From Crocinitomix algicola (GTDB lineage: Bacteria > Bacteroidota > Bacteroidia > Flavobacteriales_D > Crocinitomicaceae): a DNA stretch of 64,000 nt. The notes beneath the pieces are model-generated. The model was not told the DNA's origin and made no database searches. It was given only the letters and a program-made list of their open reading frames with translations. Positions 28,401 through 36,473 of this stretch are shown here, in pieces. A program made the translations under genes and the position numbers. Positions within the stretch are counted from its first letter, which is position 1; every line of letters starts with the position of its first letter. The stretch covers positions 34,671 through 98,670 of the forward strand of contig NZ_LYPF02000026.1 of the NCBI RefSeq assembly GCF_001661595.2, given 5' to 3'.

Positions 28401-28658
28401 GTTAGAAAAGGGTCTGGTGCAACCATTATCTCAAGTGCTGGAGGTGCAGAGTACGCTATGGAAAGTGATGAATGGCAAGGAGGACTTTTTACTTATGTGC
28501 TCTTGAAAAGACTTCAAAATGCAAAATCAGATCGTGTTTACTTGTCTGAGTTAAGGGAGTATATGTATCGTGAAGTAAGTCGAATTTCTGATGGAAAACA
28601 AATTCCAACCGCTAGGGAGGAAAATATTTTAAGGGATTACATTATATTCGGCAAATAA
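25422..28658 (+). CDS. Exported WD40-repeat protein fused to a C14 caspase-like peptidase
   Basis: 1078 residues with a signal peptide (1-19). WD40 repeats fill residues about 30-620 (for example HNDQINALAVTKDGQLLASA, NDKQVKIWDL, HTGGVLSLDFHPTKPLLVSG). A beta-sandwich-like region (about 700-800) follows. The C-terminal part (about 807-1078) is a caspase p20-like domain starting HNLYIVSIGVSEYEDD. Its catalytic dyad is visible: H890 in VFLAGHGVL and C940 in IMDTCHSGE. Substrate specificity is not deducible. It begins 12 bp after the M42 peptidase and is followed 2 bp later by a small gene, so it likely sits in a three-gene operon. Export makes it different from cytoplasmic caspase-based defence proteins. 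Confidence 0.9.
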   Translation: MKNVLLSLILLVSIFSIKGKNQPEVVLTTGHNDQINALAVTKDGQLLASASNDKQVKIWDLRTGKEFRTLPSTDGRVLQLAFSNDQKTLAGTSFNDELIVWDAIEGTEIFHAQAGNGKGIGFNKDGTVLFYFGPDNRIKKLDLKSLKQETLNEMSLIDFVLDEEKNMLYGLDHLGKLIKIDLVTGDFIKEFQLFNTFIFPFCSSKISKDGRFIIYGFNDDKVRVFDTELEEFIYESPKFSSKIIALSIDAENQLAYISLSENKLVVFDYHKKKKVQNFKYPIGQFYIQSIADNWINDLLFLASYDRITILNTKHRKVVRNLNRRVNRVMNFSYDPTGKYLAVATDKLNLKIWDLTLNKVIDSIPGFFPCQFMPDGQSILAMTSQLKIGQFDIESGKLINELDTDYEVIQSLTVSEDGKFIAAAGYQNIIKVWEVETGKRIADLKGHTGGVLSLDFHPTKPLLVSGSLDETSKVWNYVTQVLEQNFTDQSISIKAVKFSPNGEYLASASWGKDIKVRNTNNWETVYTLKGHENSINSIDFSYDNAFLISGAGNNSVGRADNSVICWSLKSGEVKCKFNSHKGEVIKVVSDPNSHRFFSASIDGAINYFDFQSCELVATYHGVGGNEFMIYTPDNYYFASRKATNAVGFRVGEKVVPFEQYDVFLNRPDIVASRIGKSHPQLIKAYYYLFKKRLRKLNLNEDEIELNYELPQLENETEYALVTDADSQVVWIKAWDNHSFIQSILVEVNGVPIYGRGGMKVDHQIKSFRKELTIPLVEGENRILISCRNSNGVESLYEQLDIYRTKTEKKHNLYIVSIGVSEYEDDRFNLKYPKKDATDVLTTFATSKNHFNHIYTKLLVDKEVDDSVFFDLASFFESCTHEDMVIVFLAGHGVLNADYDYFFATHKMDFDSPEKEGISYQMITGLMEKIKAYKKVLIMDTCHSGELDKDELEVGPAPEVESGTLKFRSSGAGVRIKEGIGTQSLAKLTEDLFADVRKGSGATIISSAGGAEYAMESDEWQGGLFTYVLLKRLQNAKSDRVYLSELREYMYREVSRISDGKQIPTAREENILRDYIIFGK

Positions 28659-28660
28659 TT

Positions 28661-29089
28661 ATGATGACCTACCAAATCATAGCTCCTGTCATTCCTTCTG
28701 GTCAAATTTACCAGTTTAATACAGCTTTTGATGTTGACTATGAAGTTCGATTCGGCCGTAAAAAAGAGAATGTACTTCATACAGTAGTGGTCTTTGGGGT
28801 GTTAAATGACGAGTATGAAGGTGAGGAGTATAGTCTCACCAATAAAGGCGATGTATTTAAGGTGATGAACACAATTTCAGAAATTATTCGCATGTATATG
28901 CATGAGCATCCGAGTATGCGCACGTATGAATTTACTGGTATACTCGGGGAGGATGAAGATGAAAATCAAATGTCCCAGCGTACCAAGTTATATACAAGAT
29001 ACCTGCCTAAAGTGTTTCCTGAAAACCAGTGGGAAACTGAAATATCGGGGAATAAAATAATCGCAAATCGTAAACGCGAGTATTATTAA
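28661..29089 (+). CDS. Conserved small protein of unknown function
   Basis: 142 residues (ATG 28661 or, one codon on, 28664). It lies 2 bp behind the WD40-caspase gene and is certainly part of its transcript. The sequence is soluble: a beta-rich first half (YEVRFGRKKENVLHTVVVFGVL), then the helix DVFKVMNTISEIIRMYMHEHP, then an acidic turn (GEDEDENQMSQRTKLYTRYL). No signal peptide, so it stays in the cytoplasm while its neighbour is exported. I do not recognise a named family. Its stop overlaps the convergent rimK-like gene by 4 bp. Confidence 0.7.
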   Translation: MMTYQIIAPVIPSGQIYQFNTAFDVDYEVRFGRKKENVLHTVVVFGVLNDEYEGEEYSLTNKGDVFKVMNTISEIIRMYMHEHPSMRTYEFTGILGEDEDENQMSQRTKLYTRYLPKVFPENQWETEISGNKIIANRKREYY

Positions 29090-30465
29090 TCTCTTTGGTA
29101 GCCAACTTTCTTTTCAATTGCCATAATCATTAAACCTGCAATGTCTTTGCCCGTTGCACCTTCAATTCCCTCTAGGCCTGGAGATGAATTAACTTCTAAA
29201 ACCATTGGTCCCTTATTCGAACGAATGATATCAACTCCTGCCACAGGAAGATTCAACACTTTAGCAGCTTTAATGGCTAGTTTACGCTCCTCGGGAGTTA
29301 TTTTAACAATACTTGCTTTTCCTCCCATATGTATGTTAGAGCGAAACTCTCCCTTTTGCGCTTCTCGTTGAATTGACGCAACAACTTTGTTGTTAATTAC
29401 AAAGCACCGAATATCTTTACCTCCAGCTTCTCGAATAAATTCTTGAACCAAAATATTGGCATGTAAACTTTTAAAGGCGTTAATTACACTCTCCGCAGCT
29501 TTATTTGTTTCAGCTAAAACAACTCCTTTACCTTGGGTACTTTCTAATAGTTTTACAATTAAAGGGGCACCATTCACCATGTCAATTAACCCTTTTGTGT
29601 CAAGGGGCGATTTTGCAAATCCAGTAATAGGTGTATTAATTCCGTTTTTTGAAAAAATTTGAGAAGAAAATAGCTTGTCTCTCGAGCGCATAATCGCTTC
29701 GGCGTCATTTAAACAATAACTATTAATGGATTCGAATTGTCGCACTAAGGCACAACCATAATGCGTGAGGGATGGTCGCAATCTAGGAATTACAGCGTCC
29801 AAATCGTCCAAAATTGTACCATCGCGATACCTTATTTCTGGCGACTTAGCATCCATTTTCATAAAACACAATTCGAGATTTAAAAATTTCATATCATGTC
29901 CTCGTTCCTCTCCAGCCTCCATAATTCGCTGATTGCTGTATAAGCTTCTATTCGTTGCGAGTACACCTATTTTTAACCCACTAGAAATCTTTTTACTGGC
30001 TTTATAAAAACGTTCTAAATCTTCATCGGAATATTCACCTAGTAAATGTTTTACTGCAGGATTCACAATAAATCGATTGTTCATGGCCTCACGTCCAAGT
30101 AACATCCGAAATCCCATTGCGTCCCGATTTGCTAAGGTTACCTCAATATCAAAAACATCTTCTCCTATTTTTACTGGAGTCTTAATGACATAGCGACTTT
30201 CGCTAATACCTCCCGTGTTTTTAACCTTACGAACGGCAATTATTTTCGCTTCATTTTTAATAATTACACGTGGCGTTTCCGGCAAGGGGTGTATTTCAAA
30301 TCTTACCCAATCTTCACCGTCTTTCGTAAACCGATGAATATCTGATGCGTGTATGGATGAAGTTTGGGCCCCAGAATCAATTCTTGCGCGAATGGCAGGG
30401 GTTTTTAATGCGGGAAAAGCACACCACTCTTGGCTGCCAATTATCGTTAAGTTATTGTCTTTCAT
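29086..30465 (-). CDS. rimK: Retropepsin-like peptidase / RimK-type ATP-grasp ligase fusion
   Basis: 459 residues in two parts. Residues 1-150 are the ATP-dependent zinc-protease/RimK-associated aspartyl protease module, with the catalytic-type motif ARIDSGAQTSSIHA (D30-S31-G32) and LLGREAMNNRFIVNP. Residues about 163-459 are RimK: IGVLATNRSLYSNQRI, IPRLRPSLTHYG, GAPLIVKLLESTQGKGVVL, DIRCFVINNKVVASIQREA and the Mg-binding VLEVNSSPGLEGIE. RimK adds glutamates to ribosomal protein S6 and makes poly-alpha-glutamate in E. coli. In proteobacteria the protease-like partner is usually a separate gene, so the fusion supports a functional link. Confidence 0.9.
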   Translation of the reverse strand: MKDNNLTIIGSQEWCAFPALKTPAIRARIDSGAQTSSIHASDIHRFTKDGEDWVRFEIHPLPETPRVIIKNEAKIIAVRKVKNTGGISESRYVIKTPVKIGEDVFDIEVTLANRDAMGFRMLLGREAMNNRFIVNPAVKHLLGEYSDEDLERFYKASKKISSGLKIGVLATNRSLYSNQRIMEAGEERGHDMKFLNLELCFMKMDAKSPEIRYRDGTILDDLDAVIPRLRPSLTHYGCALVRQFESINSYCLNDAEAIMRSRDKLFSSQIFSKNGINTPITGFAKSPLDTKGLIDMVNGAPLIVKLLESTQGKGVVLAETNKAAESVINAFKSLHANILVQEFIREAGGKDIRCFVINNKVVASIQREAQKGEFRSNIHMGGKASIVKITPEERKLAIKAAKVLNLPVAGVDIIRSNKGPMVLEVNSSPGLEGIEGATGKDIAGLMIMAIEKKVGYQRD

Positions 30466-30681
30466 TGCTTGTAATAATAAGGAAATTCACACGGCATTCC
30501 AAGTAAAGCTTCCCTTTCTTTATTGTCATTTATTCGGTGAACGAAAATAAGGTTAAATTGAAAATTCAACGATTTTATCTTAAAAAAAAATTAAAAACAA
30601 GTTAGAAATGCCCTTCACCTTTCAATAGATTAAAATTTAATATCTTTACCCCTTATAAGTTGAGTCATATTAAAAGAAACT

Positions 30682-31851
30682 ATGCCTAAAATTTTAATTA
30701 TTGATGATGAAAGAAGCATCAGAAGAACGTTAAAAGAAATTCTAGAGTTTGAAAATTACACTGTTGATGTGGTTGAAGACGGAATTACCGGGATAAATGA
30801 AGCTAAAGCGAATAATTACGACGTGATTTTCTGCGACATCAAAATGCCACAAATGGATGGTATAGAGGTGTTAACGAAGTTGAAGAATGACGGGTTAGAA
30901 ACACCTATAATAATGATTTCGGGGCATGGGAACATAGAAACTGCTGTGGAATCTATCAAAAATGGGGCTTACGACTTTATAGAAAAACCGCTTGATTTAA
31001 ATCGAATCCTTGTCACGATTAAGAATGCTTTAGAGAAAACAGACTTGGTAGAGGAAACTAAAGTACTAAAAAAGCAAATCAAGCGTCATGCTAAGAATTA
31101 CAATATAATCGGAAATTCTGAGCCACTAGAAAAAATCAGAGAAATGATAGAAAAGGTGGCGCCCTCTGATGCTCGTGTGTTAATAACAGGACCAAATGGT
31201 GCGGGAAAAGAACTGGTTGCTCGACAACTGCATGAAAATAGCGGAAGAGTAAAAGAACCGTTTATTGAAGTGAATTGTGCGGCTATTCCTGCCGAATTAA
31301 TAGAATCAGAACTGTTTGGACATGAGAAAGGTGCGTTTACTTCTGCCGTTAAGCAAAAGAAAGGTAAATTCGAACTGGCCTCAAAAGGTACGTTGTTTTT
31401 GGATGAAATTGGCGATATGAGTGCCTCTGCTCAAGCAAAAGTACTTAGAGCTCTTCAGGAAAATAGGATTACACGCGTTGGCGGAGAAAAAGATATTAAA
31501 GTGAATCCTCGTGTGGTAGCGGCTACAAATAAAGATTTGAGAAAGATGATTGAAGAAGGGGAATTTAGAGAAGATTTATTTCATCGATTAAGTGTAATTT
31601 TAATTGAAGTGCCTTCTTTGAACGAAAGGGTTGATGATATTCCCGTCTTAGCAAATTATTTTATTGAAAAATTATGTGCTGAGCATGGTATGGCGCTTAA
31701 AACTTTTTCTGATGATGCTCTAAAGGCTTTACAAGCTGTCAATTGGACAGGAAATATTCGTGAGTTGAGAAATATTGTTGAACGTTTAATCATTCTTTGT
31801 GAATCAGAGATAACAGCAAAAGACGTCGAAACATTTGTTGGATTAAAATAA
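30682..31851 (+). CDS. NtrC-like sigma-54 response regulator lacking the C-terminal HTH
   Basis: 389 residues. Receiver domain 1-120 with acidic pocket D8/D9, phospho-acceptor D52 (VIFCDIKMPQMDG) and K102. AAA+ domain with Walker A GPNGAGKE (170-177), a GAFTSA loop (217-222) in place of the canonical GAFTGA, Walker B LFLDEIGD (238-245) and the NWTGNIRELRN sensor II motif. The protein ends about 30 residues later without the Fis-type helix-turn-helix found in typical members (450 or more residues). nadC follows directly (stop TAA, ATG next). A TATCTTTA box lies at 30641-30648. No partner kinase is adjacent. Confidence 0.9.
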   Translation: MPKILIIDDERSIRRTLKEILEFENYTVDVVEDGITGINEAKANNYDVIFCDIKMPQMDGIEVLTKLKNDGLETPIIMISGHGNIETAVESIKNGAYDFIEKPLDLNRILVTIKNALEKTDLVEETKVLKKQIKRHAKNYNIIGNSEPLEKIREMIEKVAPSDARVLITGPNGAGKELVARQLHENSGRVKEPFIEVNCAAIPAELIESELFGHEKGAFTSAVKQKKGKFELASKGTLFLDEIGDMSASAQAKVLRALQENRITRVGGEKDIKVNPRVVAATNKDLRKMIEEGEFREDLFHRLSVILIEVPSLNERVDDIPVLANYFIEKLCAEHGMALKTFSDDALKALQAVNWTGNIRELRNIVERLIILCESEITAKDVETFVGLK

Positions 31852-32724
31852 ATGATGCGGATGGATTATTTGAAGAAGGATGAAATTCTAAGGATTGTTG
31901 ATAATGCGCTTGCGGAAGACATAGGAGATGGTGACCATACATCTTTGGCTACAGTTCCAAAATCAGCAAGGGGCAGCGCTAAATTATTGGTCAAAGACAC
32001 AGGTGTTCTTGCTGGAGTTGAGTTAGCAAAAACAATATTTAACCGCGTTGACCCTGAGTTAAAAATAGATGTTGAGATAAACGATGGTGCCGTAGTAAGC
32101 CATGGAGATATTGCTTTTCATGTGGAAGGTGCTTCACAGTCTATTTTGAGTTCAGAACGACTCGTTTTGAACTTTATGCAAAGAATGAGTGGAATTGCAA
32201 CAAAAACAAATGAATTAGCTAAGATAATCGCCCACCTACCTACTCAGCTGTTAGATACCCGAAAAACTACACCAGGAATTAGATTAATGGAAAAATGGGC
32301 GGTGAAAATTGGAGGTGGCGCCAACCATCGTTTTGCCTTGTATGATATGGTCATGATTAAAGATAACCATATTGATTATGCTGGAGGGATTGAAAATGCA
32401 ATTAGCAGAACGAAAGACTATTTGACAAAAACAGGAAAACACCTAAAGATAGAAATAGAAACTCGTAACCTCGATGAGGTTAAAGAAGTTATTGCTATTG
32501 GAGGGGTTAATCGAATTATGTTGGATAATTTTTCACCGAATGAAATTCGAGAAGCCCTAGAACTGATTGATCGCAGCCAATATGAGACGGAAGCTTCGGG
32601 GGGAATTACAGCAGATTCAATTTTAGCGTATGCAGAAACTGGAGTTGATTATATTTCATCAGGTGCATTAACTCATTCTTACCAAAGCTTAGATTTGAGT
32701 CTTAAGGCTGAGTTTGAAATCTAA
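31852..32724 (+). CDS. nadC: Nicotinate-nucleotide pyrophosphorylase (carboxylating)
   Basis: 290 residues, full-length. Key blocks are EDIGDGDHTS near the N-terminus, LNFMQRMSGIAT, LLDTRKTTPGIR (phosphoribosyl/quinolinate binding), KDNHIDYAGG and the C-terminal IEIETRNLDEV and SGALTHSYQSLDLSLK. It converts quinolinate and PRPP to nicotinate mononucleotide in de novo NAD synthesis. nadA and nadB are not in the window. The start codon abuts the regulator's stop, so the two genes are co-transcribed. Convergent with the next gene, with only 3 bp between stops. Confidence 0.96.
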   Translation: MMRMDYLKKDEILRIVDNALAEDIGDGDHTSLATVPKSARGSAKLLVKDTGVLAGVELAKTIFNRVDPELKIDVEINDGAVVSHGDIAFHVEGASQSILSSERLVLNFMQRMSGIATKTNELAKIIAHLPTQLLDTRKTTPGIRLMEKWAVKIGGGANHRFALYDMVMIKDNHIDYAGGIENAISRTKDYLTKTGKHLKIEIETRNLDEVKEVIAIGGVNRIMLDNFSPNEIREALELIDRSQYETEASGGITADSILAYAETGVDYISSGALTHSYQSLDLSLKAEFEI

Positions 32725-32727
32725 GTT

Positions 32728-33960
32728 TTAGGTCTTAACTATTTGCTTTACTGTTCCGTTAACTTTTAAAAAGTAGATTCCCTTGTTCATGTGTCGTATA
32801 TCTAACTTATAATTTGAGTTTATAAGCGTGTTAATAAGCAATCGCCCTTTTAAGTCATAGAGTTCAACTTGTATATTTTCTTTTGAATGAGTTGATATAT
32901 AAATATAATCATTAGTCGGGTTTGGAAAGATTTTTAAATCTAATTCAGTGGGAGTGGGAATTCCAACATCTCCTACAGGTAAATTTTCGTTTAAAATTAT
33001 GGTATCACATTCATTATATGCCATAAAAGTAACTGAATAAAAACCGTCAGTCGGAAAACTATGTGAAGGATTCTCTTCGAGATAGGTAACACCGTCAATA
33101 ATCCACTTCACAGTCTCTGCATTTTCTGTTGAGCTGGTAAAGTTATACTCAAATGCTTCATTTGTATAATCGTAGGTAGCGTGCAGATCTGAATGTCCGA
33201 TTCGCCAAGTTTCTAGTTCACCGAATACTACTTCATCTGCTTTTTCTTGTAAATAAGCTGCCAAATCAGGTTCGATTCCAGCGGTATAGGTATTTCCTGA
33301 TGAGGGTTTTTGATACATCGTTGCGTACATCACGCAAGCAGCGAGGTATGATCCGTTGATGTTTGGATGACTTTCGTCTCCTGTATATAACTCAATACTT
33401 GGGTCATCATTAATTACTGCTCGCCATGCTTCTCCAACTGGTGAAACGGTAGCATTATTCTCTTCTGCCATAAATGTATAGGCAGCCGCTAATTCGTCTT
33501 GCATACCCTCGTATGTACAGACAGGTGGATGATCTTCACAAAACGTAGCATCGCCGTATTTTCTCCCCCATGTCATGTAAAAAACAACTTCAGTACAAAT
33601 TGAGTTTTCTTTAATGCTATCGACTAATACAGCCGCATTTGGTGGTGAATAAAATTCGCCCATTATATCTTCAGGTAACGCTGGTATTTGACTTTGATCT
33701 TGTAAGACTACGAAGTCCCAGTTTTTAGAGTTAATTTTTGCCAAAGTTGTTGGATTTGTTTTGTGCATTTCAAATCTCGAACCGCCAGGAGTGTTGGAAT
33801 CATAAGTTATTGTGTCGGAATTTGCAACAGCAATATTATACACTAAAAGGGGAAGGTTGTTTACTCCAGTATAACTGTTCCCGATATATAGAATTGATTT
33901 GTTTTGGGCATGGCCAAATCCAAAGCAAGCTAATGCTACGGCAAAAAGTAATTTTTTCAT
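32728..33960 (-). CDS. T9SS-sorted SGNH-like hydrolase with PKD-type domain
   Basis: 410 residues from ATG 33960; an ATG six codons upstream would precede the signal peptide with a polar stretch. Signal peptide 1-18 (FGHAQ). An SGNH/DUF4886-like domain starts SILYIGNSYTGVNNLP, has DFVVLQDQSQIPAL and ends with the Asp-His block TGDESHPNINGSYL. A PKD-like beta domain follows (ENPSHSFPTDGFYSVTF). The C-terminus is a type A sorting domain beginning LDLKIFPNPTNDYIYI. Together they describe a secreted or surface-bound esterase-like enzyme. Substrate unknown. Confidence 0.88.
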   Translation of the reverse strand: MKKLLFAVALACFGFGHAQNKSILYIGNSYTGVNNLPLLVYNIAVANSDTITYDSNTPGGSRFEMHKTNPTTLAKINSKNWDFVVLQDQSQIPALPEDIMGEFYSPPNAAVLVDSIKENSICTEVVFYMTWGRKYGDATFCEDHPPVCTYEGMQDELAAAYTFMAEENNATVSPVGEAWRAVINDDPSIELYTGDESHPNINGSYLAACVMYATMYQKPSSGNTYTAGIEPDLAAYLQEKADEVVFGELETWRIGHSDLHATYDYTNEAFEYNFTSSTENAETVKWIIDGVTYLEENPSHSFPTDGFYSVTFMAYNECDTIILNENLPVGDVGIPTPTELDLKIFPNPTNDYIYISTHSKENIQVELYDLKGRLLINTLINSNYKLDIRHMNKGIYFLKVNGTVKQIVKT

Positions 33961-34026
33961 GGTAATGATTTTGTTCAAAGCAAAGTTTGCTAACGTATTT
34001 TCTGTAGAATGAAACGTTTGAAATGT

Positions 34027-35796
34027 TTATTGGTTGCCGTATATCTTGTCGTATAAATCTTTGTGGTTTGCTAATAAAATCCTTCTTTTCGGCTTTAATG
34101 TTGGTGTTAATTCATTTGTTTCTGGTGTCCAAACGTGGTCAACTAGCTCAAATCGTTTTATTTGCTCCCATTTACCAAAACCAGCATTGTATTTTTCGAC
34201 TTCTTTTTGGATACGCTCATAAACTGCTTTTGATTGTGCTATACTTTTTTCACTTCCATCTCCTAAGTCAATATTCTTAATCTTTGCCCAATTTGTTATA
34301 AATTCAAAGGCAGGAACAATAAATGCTGCAGGCATTTTTTGATTTTCACCAATAACCATTATTTGCTCTATAAACCTTGACTCTTTAAATTTGTTTTCCA
34401 TTACTTGAGGAGCAATGTATTTACCACCAGAAGTTTTGAAGATTTCCTTTTTACGATCAGTTATCTTTAAAAATTTTCCTTCAACAAATTCTCCAATATC
34501 CCCTGTATGGAACCAACCTTCCGCATCAATTGCTTCGGCAGTTTTATCTGGCAAGTTATAATATCCCATCATCACATTTGGCCCTTTTACCAAAATTTCT
34601 CCATCATCAGCAATTTTAACTTCTACATTGTCTAAAACACGACCAGTAGTTCCAATTCTAACATTATTTCCTTCTTGACAATTGACACTTATTACAGGCG
34701 AGGTTTCTGTTAACCCATAGCCCTCCATTACCGGAATGCCTGCAGCTAAAAATACTCTGGCTAATCTTGGCTGCAAGGCCGCGCTCCCAGATGCAATGGC
34801 CTGAGCATTTCCTCCTAAAGCCTCTTGCCATTTGCTAAAGATTAATTTTCGCGCAATCTTCAATTTAAAATTATACCACCCGGATGTTCCTTTTACGTCA
34901 TATTCTTCTCCTACACTTACCGCCCAAAAGAATAGCTTTTTCTTAATGCCCGATAATTCTTCTCCCTTGGCGATAATCCTATCGTAAACTTTCTCTAATA
35001 ACCTTGGTACTGCCGTAAAAACATTCGGTTTAACTTCACGCAAATTGTCTCCAATAGTTTCCATTGATTCAGCAAAATAAACTGATACACCAGTGTATTG
35101 GTACAAATATAAAAGCATCCGTTCGTATACATGACAAACCGGTAAGAAGCTAAGTGCCTTTCCTTCTTGATTAACGGGTAATCTTGGCTTACAGTCAACT
35201 ACATTGCTAAGCAGGTTTTTGTGAGATAACATAACTCCTTTCGGGTTGCCCGTTGTTCCAGAAGTGTAAATCAATGTAACAAGGTCCTCATAGTTAATTG
35301 CAGCTTTTCTTAAAGATATTTCCGCGTCCAATTTTTCATCCGGAGCTACTTTTAATTCTTCCCATGACCGAGCTCCTTCAACATTCTCAAATGCATATAC
35401 TGCTTGAAGTGACGGAATCTTATCTTGAACGGAATGTACTTTGTCAAATAATTCTTGGTCAGAAACTATACAAAGTTTTATACCAGCATCGTTAAAGATG
35501 TACTCATAGATGTCAGCACTAATAGTAGGATAAACAGGGACACCAATGGCTCCAACTTGTTGAATTCCAATATCGCAAATGTTCCAAGCCGTTCGATTGT
35601 TCGAGATTAATGCAATTTTATCACCAGGTTGTATTCCCAGTTTAATCAAACCTCGGCTAATTTCATTTGCTTGATCGATATAAGATTGAGTAGATGTCTT
35701 AATCCATTTACCGTCTACCTTGTCCGCAAAAGCATCACTTTGAGGGAATTGCTCAAGTTGATTATAAGGTAGGTCAAAAAGTCGTGTTACTTCCAT
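34027..35796 (-). CDS. AMP-forming long-chain acyl-CoA synthetase family protein
   Basis: 589 residues. The ATP/AMP signature is LIYTSGTTGNPKGVMLSH, followed by FLPVCHVYER, the GYGLTETSPV adenylate motif, GWFHTGDIGEF and the hinge TDRKKEIFKTSGGKYI. These are the long-chain fatty acid CoA ligase motifs (FAA1/FadD15 branch). It activates fatty acids for beta-oxidation or lipid synthesis. It is monocistronic, divergent from the ECF sigma gene. No other beta-oxidation gene is nearby. Confidence 0.93.
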   Translation of the reverse strand: MEVTRLFDLPYNQLEQFPQSDAFADKVDGKWIKTSTQSYIDQANEISRGLIKLGIQPGDKIALISNNRTAWNICDIGIQQVGAIGVPVYPTISADIYEYIFNDAGIKLCIVSDQELFDKVHSVQDKIPSLQAVYAFENVEGARSWEELKVAPDEKLDAEISLRKAAINYEDLVTLIYTSGTTGNPKGVMLSHKNLLSNVVDCKPRLPVNQEGKALSFLPVCHVYERMLLYLYQYTGVSVYFAESMETIGDNLREVKPNVFTAVPRLLEKVYDRIIAKGEELSGIKKKLFFWAVSVGEEYDVKGTSGWYNFKLKIARKLIFSKWQEALGGNAQAIASGSAALQPRLARVFLAAGIPVMEGYGLTETSPVISVNCQEGNNVRIGTTGRVLDNVEVKIADDGEILVKGPNVMMGYYNLPDKTAEAIDAEGWFHTGDIGEFVEGKFLKITDRKKEIFKTSGGKYIAPQVMENKFKESRFIEQIMVIGENQKMPAAFIVPAFEFITNWAKIKNIDLGDGSEKSIAQSKAVYERIQKEVEKYNAGFGKWEQIKRFELVDHVWTPETNELTPTLKPKRRILLANHKDLYDKIYGNQ

Positions 35797-35959
35797 TTAT
35801 AATAAGTCTGTTAGTTTCTTGTTGTAAGATACTAATTTTCTATTATTAAAGTAACACCTGCCAATTATTTTGTAACTTGGAAAAAAATAATCGTTAAAAA
35901 CTTTCGAAGGGTGTAACTTTTAGAGTAGTTGGATTGTTTTAACTGTTTGAAAAGGAGCT

Positions 35960-35967
35960 TAACTTTG
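35960..35967 (+). promoter_or_regulatory. -7 box (TAACTTTG) of the ECF sigma operon
   Basis: A perfect TAnnTTTG 17 bp before the TTG start of the sigma factor. A TTG at 35934-35936 gives a 23-bp spacer to it, slightly long. If ECF-dependent autoregulation exists, its promoter would have to differ from this housekeeping-type box. Confidence 0.55.
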
Positions 35968-35984
35968 TTCAAATTCCTCTATAA

Positions 35985-36473
35985 TTGACTAGAAAAGAAT
36001 ATAATATCGCCGTTAAAGAGTACTCCGGAAGGTTGTACGGATACGCGTTGAAGTATTTAAAAAATACGGAAGACGCCGACGATATTGTTCAAGATGTCTT
36101 TGAAAAATTATGGAAGAACCGTAAGAAAGTGATCGCGGAAAAAGCAAAAGCTTGGTTGTTTACGTGTGCACACAACGCGTTAATTAATTTAATCAAGAAG
36201 AATAGTCGTATTAAATATCAAGAGGACACCGTATCTCAAGATACATCCGACTGTCATTCGCGAGATTTTGAAATGAAAGAAGTAATCGAGAAGAGCCTTG
36301 CATTACTTCCGCCAATTCAAAAATCAATCATTTTGTTACGGGACTTGGAGGGATATAATTACAAAGAAATAGGTGAAATATTAAACTTGACTGAAGCGCA
36401 AGTTAAGGTTTACCTCTTTAGAGCTCGAAATAAAGTAAAAAAACAGTTAAAAGATCTAACTATACTCGTATGA
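35985..36473 (+). CDS. ECF RNA polymerase sigma factor
   Basis: 162 residues. The first possible codon after an in-frame stop is TTG 35985; no ATG follows until after region 2, so TTG initiation is required. Sigma region 2 is clear in GYALKYLKNTEDADDIVQDV and FEKLWKNRKKV (about 17-46), and region 4 in LPPIQKSIILLRDLEGYNYKE and IGEILNLTEAQVKVYLFRAR (about 108-150). The gene overlaps the next one by 4 bp (ATGA), the standard coupling of a sigma factor to its anti-sigma factor. The likely target includes its own operon and T9SS-linked genes, but that is inference. Confidence 0.92.
   Translation: MTRKEYNIAVKEYSGRLYGYALKYLKNTEDADDIVQDVFEKLWKNRKKVIAEKAKAWLFTCAHNALINLIKKNSRIKYQEDTVSQDTSDCHSRDFEMKEVIEKSLALLPPIQKSIILLRDLEGYNYKEIGEILNLTEAQVKVYLFRARNKVKKQLKDLTILV

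Noticed and set aside
25422..28658. Caspase-based phage defence system
   Set aside because: The protein carries a signal peptide, and no defence-type neighbour, reverse transcriptase, nuclease or CRISPR component is present.
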